Assembly (NCBI GenBank): GCA_963826795.1
Contig: CAWGYT010000008.1
Location: 124,001 to 188,000 of the forward strand
Direction of reading: 5' to 3'
DNA length: 64,000 bases
From: CAWGYT01 sp963826795
Lineage (GTDB): Bacteria > Planctomycetota > Planctomycetia > Pirellulales > Pirellulaceae
Position 1 is the stretch's first letter, and every line of letters starts with the position of its first letter. Made by a program: the position numbers and the translations under genes. The notes beneath the pieces are model-generated. The model had not been told where the DNA came from, made no database searches, and saw nothing but the letters and a program-made list of their open reading frames with translations. This document shows positions 47,628 to 57,216 of the stretch, in pieces.

Positions 47628-50327
47628 CGGACGCCTGGTTTGGCACGACGAATTCATGTCGCGGCAACAGTAAAGCCGTCCGATCCTGCTTCTGGGGCGG
47701 CGTGTTCCTGCTCGTGGCCGCGCGGGGCTTGCTGGCTGCCGAACACGCTGGAGGCCCGCGCGCTGGACTCTGGCTGTTGCCGCGGAAGGATGCGGCCAAC
47801 ACCGCACGTGCCGACATCCGGGGAAGCATGCGTGTCGCTCCTCAAGAAGTTTGGGAGATGGGACCGCGGAAACGCCCCGTTCAGAGTGCCTGGCGTTTGC
47901 GGAACGACTACCTCACCCTCTCCGGCACGGCACTGGAGCGTGTTCGGCCCAACGGAGAACGGGTCTGGATTGTGACGGATGCCGGCGTCTCCAGCCTTGT
48001 CGGGATTATGGACTTTGGCGAGCGTGGTAGCGCGGCGTTAGCGGCGGTCGGTGGGAGCAATCTGGTTCTCTTCGACCTCAACGACGGGCGACGGTGCTGG
48101 CGCTGGGGTCCTCCACCGAAGGCAGAGCTTGGCGGACCAATCCTCTGGAAAGAAAAGGACCGCTACCGTCTGGCGCTTTTCCCGCAGAACACCTTGGAAG
48201 CAACGTGCTACGAGTTTGCCGCCGCCGATACTCCTCCCAAGGAACTTTGGAGTCAGACCTATACGGGCAAGTACTGGCCTAACTTCGGCCCCTATGGCGT
48301 GATTGCCGACATGAACAATGATGAGCGGCCAGACATTGTCCTTGCCGCCAAGCCCTCGTATGCAGCCGCCATCGATGGCGACTCGGGCCGGATTCTTTTT
48401 GACCTGCACTACCCGATTCCGGACATCGAGCACGAAGGGCGTCCCTACGGCTTGATCCAAGCGGTGGACTTGGATGACGACGGATTTCGCGACGTCGTGA
48501 TTGCCTCGTGCCAGGTGGAAGAGTACATCGGCGTCGTCCGCAATTGTGCAGGGAGTCGACTTCGAGCTGGCCTGGGCACGATTTGTCGAGAATGATCTGC
48601 CCCAGGACTCACGTGAGCTTCGCCCCCAGACATCCTCGGTCGTGGATCTGGACGGTGATGGGCAAAAGGAGTTTGTCGTGGGACTCTTCAATGTCGCGGG
48701 CGATGATGTCGCGGGCGACGGCAAGTGGCACACAGTAGTCTTCGATGCGATCCAAGGCTGGGACGAACGCAAGCTCGATCTGACCGATCGCTACTTTTGG
48801 GGCTGCTACGATCTCAATGGTGACGGAAGGTCGGAGCTGATCACGAGTACCGAGCACGATCGGCGTACGGCAAGCCGCACAACCATCCAGGCAGTCGATG
48901 GAGCCACTGGGCGAGATATCGCGACTTTAGAGCACGCCTCCCTAATCACTCCCAACCGGCCTTTGCCTATCGATACGGCCTTCTACGCAATTCGTGCCAC
49001 GCCTATTTTCGTACAGACGGCGGCCAGTGATGGGCTCCTGGTCCAAACGGCGGAGGGAGAAAAACTTTGGAGGATTGAAGAAGAGGAATCCGTGCTGGCC
49101 CCGTTTGCCGTCAGTCCCATGGCACGCCTCGTCCACTTTGGAACGCAGGATCGCCAGCTGAAGAACCCTCAACTTCAGCTCGGCTCGCCGGCTCCTACCG
49201 TCCCCGATGCCTACCATTGCCTCGTCTCATTTGCTGAGGGCAGTTCTGAGCTGATCATGGCACGGGGCGACGGAACGATTGAGGGAGGACGACCTGTTTT
49301 CGGAAAACCTGGGGTCCTCACAAACGCCTGGAGCGTGAAGGGGGTTTGCCCGGCGGTTTGGATCGGGTCCGGTGGGGAGCGAGTCGTGGCGGCTTTTGAC
49401 GTAGCGAAGGATCGCTACTTCCTCTACCAGCCCCGCGCGGGGGAAAAGAACTCGACTCCGCTCGTCACCGTGGATCTCCCGTTCCTACCCGCTCGAACTC
49501 CGGGGATGCTGTTGCCCTTCGGCGAGAAAGACCTACAGATCTACGTTGGAATGAAGACGGGGGTGCATACCATCGCGAGTGCACTCTACGACCGGGCAGG
49601 CAAACTCATCTGGCGCGATGATCAGGAGGGACCCTATCCACGTCCGGCTGCAGTCGTGCCCTTCGCGGGAGAAACTCAAATCGTCGTCGACAATCATGGC
49701 AAGATTCTTTTCTATGGCGCCGATGGAAGCAAGCGGCTGATCGCGCACGGCTGGAACGATACCGTGCCAGGACGAGGTAACGGCGGAAAGTATGTCCTTC
49801 CGATCATCGGACCTTACGGACCCGCGAGTGCGCCGCGGATCGTGCTTTCGTCCGGGCTGGAGAATCTTGAAATCCTAGATATGAAGGGGGCGCGACAGGC
49901 GATGATCCCCTACGGTTCAATCTACGAACGGCAATTCTCAGGTTCGGCGGTGTTGAAACGTCCAGATGGCGGCTGGAGTCTAGGAGTGCTGACGACGCAC
50001 GGCGACTTTCATTGTACCGACCTGGCAGAAGGGCGAGATCGCTGGGTGCGGAACTTGGGAGGCAACGCCACCTATCCAACCCGCGTCGTCAGCGGTGACG
50101 TCAATGGCGACAACAACGAGGACTTCCTGGTCGGCTTGGCCGACGGAACGTTAGCGGCACTCACGGAGGTCGCCGGCAAGAGCAAGATCGTTTGGAGTTA
50201 TCACTTCGACGCTGTGTTGCGTGAGCTGATCATCGCGGATGTGGATGGAGATGGCTGGGCGGAGATCGTGGTTGAGACGGATGATGGGAAAGTCCGCGTC
50301 TTGTCCCATCACGGTGTGGAAAAGTGA
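47624..50327 (+). pseudogene. exported FG-GAP/PQQ-like beta-propeller protein, one frameshift
   Basis: About 900 residues in two frames. The start, ATG 47624, overlaps the sialidase stop. A hydrophobic leader (CFWGGVFLLVAARGLLAAEH) precedes propeller repeats (VIADMNNDERPDIVLAAKPS, QAVDLDDDGFRDVVIASCQV). At 48544 an extra T in AATTGTG shifts the frame; removing it joins GVVRN to VQGVDFELAWARFVE. The second part continues with SSVVDLDGDGQKEFVVGLFN, GCYDLNGDGRSELITSTEHD and SGDVNGDNNEDFLVGLADGT, and ends VETDDGKVRVLSHHGVEK. No anchor is visible. It is translationally coupled to the sialidase and probably binds or processes the same extracellular material. It converges with and overlaps the next gene by 19 bases. 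Confidence 0.75.
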
Positions 50328-52699
50328 CCGGACTTTGCGATACGGAAAAAGTAGACGTCTGACAAGAAATCGAGTTCGTCGTTTCCTTGTCTCTGATCGG
50401 TGAAGGTGCCAATGATCGCGCCGTCGACCGTTTGTCGGAAACCCCCGATTGCATAGAGTCCATAGGCATCGTCGGATCGTGCGTAGTCTTCCCAGGTCTC
50501 GCCGTTGTCACGACTTCGTAGACAGGCGACGTGGCCAGCGTCGTTGCCGACGAAGTAGATCAGTTCTGCGTCCGACGGATCGGTGACGAAATAGCCGCTA
50601 AGACCCAATACGCGAATCACGTCCCCCTTGAAGTCTGGATCGAGGTGGACATCTCGTTTGCCGGTGGCCAGGTCGAATCGAATGTAGTGTTCGCGCGGTG
50701 GAACGGTTTGTGCCATGTAAGCGAAATGGGCTTTTCCGCTAAGCACCGCCATACTCGATAGCCAAGTATGTGACTCAAACTCATCATTGGAAGAAATCAG
50801 GTCGGTTGGTCCGCCGTCGTCCGCTGCAACGGGAATCTCAATTGACGTGCGAGAAAAATCCGCCCAGGAATCGCCACCGTCGCGCGACAGCATGTGGTGG
50901 ATATCCCAGTACAAATAGACGCCGTGTTTCTGCGTTGTCCACCCAGCGTGCAAATCACCGTTAGCCGCCAGCGATAGCAGTGGATACTGTAAGATCGCAT
51001 GTTCGCCCGCTTTCAGTAGATTGGATCGATGTTCGACCGTACCGTCGAACTTGATCCGATGGAAAGTGTTGTTGTGAGAGAAGAAAAACAGCCGACGGTT
51101 TGCCTCATCTAAAACCATCGCGTACTTGCCGGCCGCTCCACCGGGAATCGCCGTCACTCTTGGATCGCGGAAATCCTTTGCCTGATCGAACTTGTATAAG
51201 AACGCATCTCCACGCTTGAAGTCGACTTGGATCAGATAAAGGTTACCATCCGCATCCGTTTCGATCACCGGCGGATTGGTGGCGTCGGTCTGTTGAAAAA
51301 CCGTGCTGAAGCTGGCCCCGTGGTCGGTACTGCGAGAGAGCCGCCAAGTCTGAGCGAGATAGGGTTTGTCACGGTCACGAATATGTGTCGTGAAATATCC
51401 ATGCTGATTTGCGACGACTTTTTGGTTGTGGCTCTGAAACGTCGCGTAGTGAGTTACCTTGCTATCGATTCGTGTCAGCTGAATCGTCGCCGGGAAACAC
51501 GGACCTTTCTGGTCAACGGACGAAGGGGGTTGCCAATGTGGCCACATGGCCGCGTGTCCCATGGACAGCCGAGTGACCTGTTGCTCCGCGCCACTGGCGA
51601 GATTTCTGACAAAGATGTTTCGCACACCGTCACGCTTCGAACCATAAAGCAACCAACAACCATCCGGTGACGGTTTTGGATGATAATGTGTCGTTCCCTC
51701 ATTGGAAAACGTCAGTTGCTCGCGCGCACCGCCCAGCGAGATCTGGAAGAGTTCGATGCACCTGCCAACCTTTGCCGTATAGAAAATCGTCTGTCCGTCG
51801 GCCGACCAAACTGGCGTATCGCTACTGCCGCCATGGAAATCCGGCACGTCGAGAAATTCCGTGACCCCGCGATACCCGGCGCGATCGGCAAGTTTTCGTA
51901 AGCCGCTACCATCCGCATGCACCACATGCGGATGGCAATCGTAGTGCTCGCCACTCACAAACAATAACCAGTTGCCATCGGGCGACCAGGTTGGCGCGAA
52001 GTTGAACGGATGCCCAGTGTGGACGTGCTTTTTATCACTGCCGTCGGCATTGGCCAGGTAGACCTGATAGTTCTCGTGATAACAGATGCGTTTTCCATCC
52101 GGCGAGGCATTGAAGCCATAGGTAAAGCCGTTCGTACCGCCCGACACATCTGTCTTCTTCGTGCCGTCCAGCTCCATCGTGTACGGTTTTGAGGTTCCAT
52201 CGACCAACGCGGTCATGAGCAGCTTCTTGCCATCCGGTGTGAAGGAAGCCGCGTTGTAATGACTGACGCGATCGACGTCCGTGACGTTCGTTAGTGTGCC
52301 CGACGCAATCTCTAACAGCCACGAATCGTATCGCCATCTGCCCGGCTCCATTCGGAACGTTTTGTGCTCCTCCTCCCACTGGGCGTTGACAGGATCCTGC
52401 CACCCATTGCCTATAATCGCCATCGAGCCGTCCGGTGACCAACCGGCGAACTGCGTCCAAGTGTCGCGTGCCTCCGCCAGATGTGGCGCGAGTTCTTTTC
52501 GTCCGGAGCCGTCCAGGTTAACGACCATCGCCCGGCTGGTGCTCGTATTGGCATGACGACCACCCGGAAGGTCCGTGCGAAGTTCCGTATAACCAATCAG
52601 CGTTGGGACTTCCTCGCCCCTGCCGACATGGAAGAACGAAACCAGCTGCAGGATCGGGATCGCAATCCATACGCAGGCGGAAGGGTGGAGGCGTCGCAT
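50309..52699 (-). CDS. exported TolB/PD40 propeller plus BNR-repeat protein
   Basis: A 796-residue protein. A signal peptide (CVWIAIPILQLVSFFHVGRG) precedes an N-terminal half with WD40-like PD40 blades (FAGWSPDGSMAIIGNGWQD, ASFTPDGKKLLMTALVDGTS, APTWSPDGNWLLFVSGEHYD, YHPKPSPDGCWLLYGSKRDG). The C-terminal half resembles BNR_4-type repeats (SRSTDHGASFSTVF, HMLSRDGGDSWADFSRTSIE, LRSRDNGETWEDYARSDDAY). I chose the ATG at 52699 for the leader; earlier in-frame starts run into the divergent gene's promoter region. Such oligogalacturonate-lyase-like and BNR fusions suggest carbohydrate binding or breakdown, but the substrate is unknown. It faces away from the Gfo/Idh gene across a 252-base spacer. 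Confidence 0.72.
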   Translation of the reverse strand: MRRLHPSACVWIAIPILQLVSFFHVGRGEEVPTLIGYTELRTDLPGGRHANTSTSRAMVVNLDGSGRKELAPHLAEARDTWTQFAGWSPDGSMAIIGNGWQDPVNAQWEEEHKTFRMEPGRWRYDSWLLEIASGTLTNVTDVDRVSHYNAASFTPDGKKLLMTALVDGTSKPYTMELDGTKKTDVSGGTNGFTYGFNASPDGKRICYHENYQVYLANADGSDKKHVHTGHPFNFAPTWSPDGNWLLFVSGEHYDCHPHVVHADGSGLRKLADRAGYRGVTEFLDVPDFHGGSSDTPVWSADGQTIFYTAKVGRCIELFQISLGGAREQLTFSNEGTTHYHPKPSPDGCWLLYGSKRDGVRNIFVRNLASGAEQQVTRLSMGHAAMWPHWQPPSSVDQKGPCFPATIQLTRIDSKVTHYATFQSHNQKVVANQHGYFTTHIRDRDKPYLAQTWRLSRSTDHGASFSTVFQQTDATNPPVIETDADGNLYLIQVDFKRGDAFLYKFDQAKDFRDPRVTAIPGGAAGKYAMVLDEANRRLFFFSHNNTFHRIKFDGTVEHRSNLLKAGEHAILQYPLLSLAANGDLHAGWTTQKHGVYLYWDIHHMLSRDGGDSWADFSRTSIEIPVAADDGGPTDLISSNDEFESHTWLSSMAVLSGKAHFAYMAQTVPPREHYIRFDLATGKRDVHLDPDFKGDVIRVLGLSGYFVTDPSDAELIYFVGNDAGHVACLRSRDNGETWEDYARSDDAYGLYAIGGFRQTVDGAIIGTFTDQRQGNDELDFLSDVYFFRIAKSGHFSTP

Positions 52700-52951
52700 C
52701 CGGTCATCGTAATCCGAATGCGAAGCGGCCGATACATCCAATGTGGCACGTCGGTGCATGTCGTTGGAATTGGGACTCCGGGTCGCCGGCGGCCGTATCT
52801 GCTGCAGTGACTCATCTGACACGTGACTTCTCCATTTTGATTTGTCCATCACAAAACTCACTTCCCATACCCTCCCCAGGATGCTCGTTACTACAATAGA
52901 TGGGCCGTTCACTTTCACACCTCCACGCCCCAATATACGGAGCTTTACACC

Positions 52952-54295
52952 ATGCGCCGACGTGACTTCTGCAAAGCCACTGCACTCGCTGTCGCAGCGA
53001 TCCAAACCAAGGCGTTCGCGGTCGCCGCCGACACGCCCTTGCGTGTTGCCCTGATTGGTAGCGGTTGGTACGGCAAGACCGACCTGTTTCATCTGATCCA
53101 AGTCGCTCCGGTCGACGTGGTCGGTCTGTGTGATGTCGATTCTAAAATGGTCAACGAGGCAGCCGAACTTGTCGCAGGTCGCCAACCGTCGGGAAAGAAA
53201 CCTCCTGTGTATGGCCATTATCGCGAAATGTTGGCGGCACAAAAACCGGAAATCGTTCTGGTCGGTACGCCCGATCATTGGCACTGCCTGCCGATGATCG
53301 ACGCATGCAAAGCAGGCGCGGACGTCTATGTGCAAAAGCCGATCAGCTTTGATGTAGTGGAAGGTCAGGCAATGGTCGCCGCGGCGCGCAAGTACAATCG
53401 CACGGTGCAAGTCGGACTTCAACGCCGCAGTGCCCCGCATCTGCTCGAAGCACGCGACCGATTTATCGATAGCGGCAAACTCGGCAAGATCGCGTATGTC
53501 GATGTCCACAGTTACTACGGCAGCCGCCCTGATTTTCCTCCGGTGCAACCGCCTCCCTCTTATCTCGACTGGGAGACATTCGTCGGCCCCGCCAGTTGGG
53601 TCGAATACAACCCAGGCCTCCATCCGCGTAGTTGGCGAGATTGTATCGAGTTTAGTAACGGACAGACGGGCGATTTGTGCGTCCATTTCTTCGACGTCGT
53701 TCGTTACTTCCTCGGCCTCGGTTGGCCCAAAACGATTTCCGCGTCAGGCGGTTCGCTGATGCGGCCTGCCGATTCGAAAATCAAGCTCCATGACACGCAA
53801 ACCGCTCTGTTTGATTACGGCGACACACAAGTGGTCTGGACGCAGCGTAACTGGGGAACCAATCCTGATCCGGCCTATCCATGGGGCGCGACACTCTATG
53901 GAGACAAGGGGACACTCAAATTGAGTGTTCGTGAATACGATTTTGTCTCCAAGGATGGCGGCGAGTCGATTCACGGCCAATGGGTTGACGAGAGCGACAA
54001 ATACCCGGAAGACCACCAGCACAAAGAAGTGGAAGTGTACGCTGGACCGGCGACACGTCGTCACATGCAAAACTTCCTAGCCGCGAGGCAGGAGAAGAAA
54101 CGTCCCGTGTCGGATATTGGCGAAGGCTACATTTCGACCGCCTCTTGCATTCTCGCCAACTTGTCGATGCGACTCGGCCGCAGTCTCGCATGGGACGCTG
54201 AAAACGGCCGAGTGATCGGTGATGACGAAGCCAACGCGCGGCTGGCTCGCGCCTACCGCGAGCCGTATGTCCATCCGACTCCCGAAAATGTTTGA
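52952..54295 (+). CDS. Tat-exported Gfo/Idh/MocA-family oxidoreductase
   Basis: A 447-residue NAD(P)-dependent oxidoreductase. MRRRDFCKATALAVAAIQ is a Tat leader. The Rossmann motif is VALIGSGWYGKTDL (about 32-45), the family's catalytic lysine motif (EKP) reads VYVQKPISFD, and GTPDHWHCLPMIDACKAGAD and WRDCIEFSNGQTGDLCVHFF belong to the Gfo/Idh/MocA C-terminal domain. These enzymes oxidise or epimerise sugars or cyclitols. Exported members are common in planctomycetes beside polysaccharide-degrading genes. ATG 52952 follows a weak GGAGCTT. The esterase gene begins 55 bases after its stop, so the two are likely co-transcribed. Confidence 0.85.
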   Translation: MRRRDFCKATALAVAAIQTKAFAVAADTPLRVALIGSGWYGKTDLFHLIQVAPVDVVGLCDVDSKMVNEAAELVAGRQPSGKKPPVYGHYREMLAAQKPEIVLVGTPDHWHCLPMIDACKAGADVYVQKPISFDVVEGQAMVAAARKYNRTVQVGLQRRSAPHLLEARDRFIDSGKLGKIAYVDVHSYYGSRPDFPPVQPPPSYLDWETFVGPASWVEYNPGLHPRSWRDCIEFSNGQTGDLCVHFFDVVRYFLGLGWPKTISASGGSLMRPADSKIKLHDTQTALFDYGDTQVVWTQRNWGTNPDPAYPWGATLYGDKGTLKLSVREYDFVSKDGGESIHGQWVDESDKYPEDHQHKEVEVYAGPATRRHMQNFLAARQEKKRPVSDIGEGYISTASCILANLSMRLGRSLAWDAENGRVIGDDEANARLARAYREPYVHPTPENV

Positions 54296-54350
54296 CCCAT
54301 CCTTGGCAGGAGAAGATGTCAATCCCAAACAACGTTGAGTAGGTGAGTTC

Positions 54351-55697
54351 ATGCAAAGCGAATCTAATAAGGACCGGGATCTTGAGAATCTATCGTCAGA
54401 TAAAGTCGAAACAGGCAGCTGCGACCTGCATGCCAGGCGGGATTTTCTAGTATCCACTGCTGCGTTGGGAATCCTCCCGATTTTGTCGAGCGCCACCCAA
54501 GCACAAGAAACGCCTACGACGACCCCGGCGCCAGTTGCAACCTCGGAGAAGAAGAGTCTTATCGGAGACTATGGTTCCTGGGCAGCAGGGCTTGTGAGCG
54601 ATCCACCGCAACTGTCCTTCCGTCTGAACCGATGGAGTGACGTTGATGCCTGGCGGAATACGGCCCGCTCCAAGGCCTGTGAACTGATCGCATCGCCGCG
54701 CATTAATGGCGACAGAAACGTGAAAGTGATTGACAAGTTTCAATTTGATGGGCTTGAGATTGAACGCCTCAGTTGGCAACTTCCGTACGGACGCGAGACA
54801 CAGGCAGTCCTGCTTAGACCGGAGTCGGCAGCAGGTCCTTTGCCGGCCATTCTCGGGCTTCACGACCACGGAGGCAACAAATACTTCGGCAAGCGAAAGA
54901 TCACTCGATCATCGGCAAGCCAGCACCCGCTGATGCTCGAGCATCAGCGAGAACATTACGGTGGACGCGCTTGGGCGAATGAGATTGCCAAACGCGGTTA
55001 CGTCGTCCTGGTGCACGATGCGTTCACCTTCGCCAGTAGACGCGTGCTGTTTCAGGACATGGCTGAGATTCCCTGGGGGCCGTGCAAAACGCAGGGCATG
55101 TCGGATGACGCCCCGGAGTCGCCGGAGAGTATCAAGACGTACAACGATTGGGCGTCAGCACACGAGCATGTGATGGCCAAGTCCCTTTTCTGCGCCGGTA
55201 CGACCTGGCCCGGTGTTTTTTTAGCGGAAGACCAGGCCGCGTTAAGCGTACTGAGCTCTCGCTCCGACGTGGACGAGCATCGCATCGGCTGTGCTGGTCT
55301 ATCGGGTGGTGGTTTGCGAACCGTCTATCTCGGAGGCCTGGATCCGCGAATCAAATGTGCGATCTGCGTGGGATTCATGTCCACGTGGAATGATTTCTTG
55401 CTCAATAAGTCATACACGCATACTTGGATGACTTATGCGCCACTACTACCCAATTACCTTGATTTCCCGGAGCTGCTGGGCTTGAGGGTCCCACTTCCGA
55501 CCATGACACTCAGCAACAACGACGATGCCCTTTATACGCTCCCAGAAATGAAGCGAGCCGACAGAATCCTGCAGGATGTCTATCGGAAAGCTGGTGCCGC
55601 GGAGCGATATCGTGGACGCTTCTATGCGGGCGGCCACAAGTTCGACCAGCAGATGCAACTCGATGCTTTCGATTGGTTTGATCGCTGGCTAAGCTAG
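54351..55697 (+). CDS. Tat-exported alpha/beta hydrolase (acetyl xylan esterase / dienelactone hydrolase type)
   Basis: A 448-residue serine hydrolase. A Tat leader begins HARRDFLVSTAALGILPILS. The nucleophile elbow is IGCAGLSGGGLRTVYLGG; the acid is probably in LSNNDDALYTLPE and the His in YAGGHKFDQQMQLDAFDWFD near the C-terminus. An oxyanion-side motif GLHDHGGNKYFGKRK precedes it. The family removes acyl groups from sugars or similar esters outside the cytoplasm. It sits directly after the Gfo/Idh/MocA gene, which fits a sugar-processing pair. The frame is intact. Confidence 0.83.
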   Translation: MQSESNKDRDLENLSSDKVETGSCDLHARRDFLVSTAALGILPILSSATQAQETPTTTPAPVATSEKKSLIGDYGSWAAGLVSDPPQLSFRLNRWSDVDAWRNTARSKACELIASPRINGDRNVKVIDKFQFDGLEIERLSWQLPYGRETQAVLLRPESAAGPLPAILGLHDHGGNKYFGKRKITRSSASQHPLMLEHQREHYGGRAWANEIAKRGYVVLVHDAFTFASRRVLFQDMAEIPWGPCKTQGMSDDAPESPESIKTYNDWASAHEHVMAKSLFCAGTTWPGVFLAEDQAALSVLSSRSDVDEHRIGCAGLSGGGLRTVYLGGLDPRIKCAICVGFMSTWNDFLLNKSYTHTWMTYAPLLPNYLDFPELLGLRVPLPTMTLSNNDDALYTLPEMKRADRILQDVYRKAGAAERYRGRFYAGGHKFDQQMQLDAFDWFDRWLS

Positions 55698-55731
55698 TTC
55701 AGCCAATCGGTCAGTAAACCTGGGTTCTCGG

Positions 55732-56300
55732 TTATGAGCCCTTCCGTTTGGTGCAGCGTTGGCAATCGTTGGACCGTCTGGCCAAGGCATCCTCGAGCGG
55801 TCTGCGACGACGGAGACCGAACAGAGCCAACATCGCGAGAGCAACGAGACTCACGGCCGACGGCTCTGGCACCAGTTGGCCGCTGAAGGTCAGGTTGTCA
55901 AAAGTGGCGTCAAACGCGCTATCGGGCACCTGCAACGTCCCTCCCGCGAATACTCCCGAAAGGCCTCGCGTGTAGGTTCCATCCGCGCCGTTGACGGTCG
56001 CGAGCGCGACCTTCAGGTTGTCGAGGTCATCCACTTGGCCGACGAAGTTGGGGCCATCGCCAGCGAGAACCATGCGATCGTCCTTCGACGGGTCGAGGGT
56101 TATCGGCACCACCCCGGGGCGACTCGATACCAGTTAAGGCCTCGTCGTCGATTCGAGCTAGGAAGAGAAATTCGGTGCCCGCGTTGTAACTGAATATATA
56201 GCCTCCGTTACTGCTCAAACCCTGTGAATACGGCTGGAGACCGGAGAATGTCTCAATTTGGTTCTTGGCGTATTGATCGAGTCGAACCGCAGGTGTTTTT
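55732..56300 (-). pseudogene. PEP-CTERM protein fragment with one frameshift
   Basis: The upstream segment (about 56110-56300) reads YAKNQIETFSGLQPYSQGLS and GYIFSYNAGTEFLFLARIDD. Near 56110 the frame changes and continues VPITLDPSKDDRMVLAGDGP, VGQVDDLDNLKVALATVNGA and a PEP-CTERM signal (LVPEPSAVSLVALAMLALFG, then LRRRR). No signal peptide or start is visible, and further upstream the sequence belongs to the divergent ECF sigma gene, so the 5' end is lost. The stop is at 55732. Confidence 0.65.
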
Positions 56301-56417
56301 TGCGAGAACTTGCGTTTCCGCTTGAGGATCGCACCCGGGAATTTTGTTGAAGGAATCCGGGAACTTTCCGAACTGCCAGTTGTATAACCAGCAAACGAAT
56401 CAAACGAGAGCGGATCA

Positions 56418-56957
56418 TTGGCAAGCGAAGCACAAATCGTAGCCCAGGTATTAGCTGGCAAGACGAGCGAATTTCGAAAGCTGGTGGTCCAGTATCAGCA
56501 GCCCGTCTTCCGGTTCACTCGCAACCTGATCGGAGACGAACACGATGCCGAAGACATCACGCAGGAAGTCTTTCTGGCGGCGTTCAACCATTTGGCTTCG
56601 TACAACGCCAAACGGGCATCGTTGCAGACGTGGTTGTTCACAATCGCCCGAAACCGATGCGTGAACTACCTGAAGCGAAAACGGCCGGTGATCGACGGCG
56701 AGGCGATCGCGAACGCACAACGAGCGGCGTGCAGCGACGAATCCGCGCGGAGTGAATTCTGGAGCCGCCTCGACAAGGCACTCGATGCGTTGCCCATTGA
56801 GCAGAAGACTGCATTCGTTCTGGCCGAGATCGCATGTCTGCCTTATACCGAGATTGCTCACATCGAGAAAACGACGCTCGGCACCGTGAAGTCACGAATT
56901 TACCGCGCCAAGCAGCGATTGCGGGCTGTGATGGCGTCGACGCTGGGAGAGCAATGA
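56418..56957 (+). CDS. ECF-family RNA polymerase sigma factor
   Basis: A 179-residue sigma factor with region 2 at about 20-85 (FRKLVVQYQQPVFRFTRNLI, DEHDAEDITQEVFLAAFNHL, LQTWLFTIARNRCVNYLKRK) and region 4 at about 115-170 (LPIEQKTAFVLAEIACLPYT, EIAHIEKTTLGTVKSRIYRA). It is of the RpoE-like ECF type. Start is a TTG at 56418; no better ATG precedes region 2. Its stop overlaps the next small gene (ATGATGA, 56954-56960), typical of a sigma/anti-sigma pair. Signal peptidase I is encoded right after, so export genes may be under its control. Confidence 0.87.
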   Translation: MASEAQIVAQVLAGKTSEFRKLVVQYQQPVFRFTRNLIGDEHDAEDITQEVFLAAFNHLASYNAKRASLQTWLFTIARNRCVNYLKRKRPVIDGEAIANAQRAACSDESARSEFWSRLDKALDALPIEQKTAFVLAEIACLPYTEIAHIEKTTLGTVKSRIYRAKQRLRAVMASTLGEQ

Positions 56958-57205
56958 TGAACGACGAACCGAGATACAACGAGTGGATCGCCAATCGCAG
57001 GGCTGTCGAACCATCCGGCGAGCTGACGGATCGAGTGATGGCCACGGTTGAACGACAAGACGTTCGGGCCAATCGTCACGTGCGTCTTGCCGATCACATG
57101 AACAACTCGCTATCGGCTCGTTGGGCAGCCTGCGTTTCGGCCTTGCTGGTTGGCAGCCTTCCGCTTTTGTATGTCGCGTCGGCAGCGAAGTTGCTCGTAT
57201 TTTAG
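56954..57205 (+). CDS. small single-pass membrane protein, probable anti-sigma partner
   Basis: An 83-residue protein: charged N-terminal half (MMNDEPRYNEWIANRRAVEP, LTDRVMATVERQDVRANR) and one C-terminal membrane helix (WAACVSALLVGSLPLLYVAS). It overlaps the sigma gene stop by four bases. Size, topology and coupling fit a minimal anti-sigma or sigma-associated membrane protein. No zinc-binding HxxxCxxC motif is present. It ends 12 bases before the signal peptidase start. Confidence 0.65.
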   Translation: MMNDEPRYNEWIANRRAVEPSGELTDRVMATVERQDVRANRHVRLADHMNNSLSARWAACVSALLVGSLPLLYVASAAKLLVF

Positions 57206-57216
57206 GACATGTCCAA

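Noticed and set aside
52700..53686. N-terminal extension of the TolB/BNR frame to 53686
   Set aside because: It runs antisense through the Gfo/Idh/MocA coding sequence, and the signal peptide begins at 52699.
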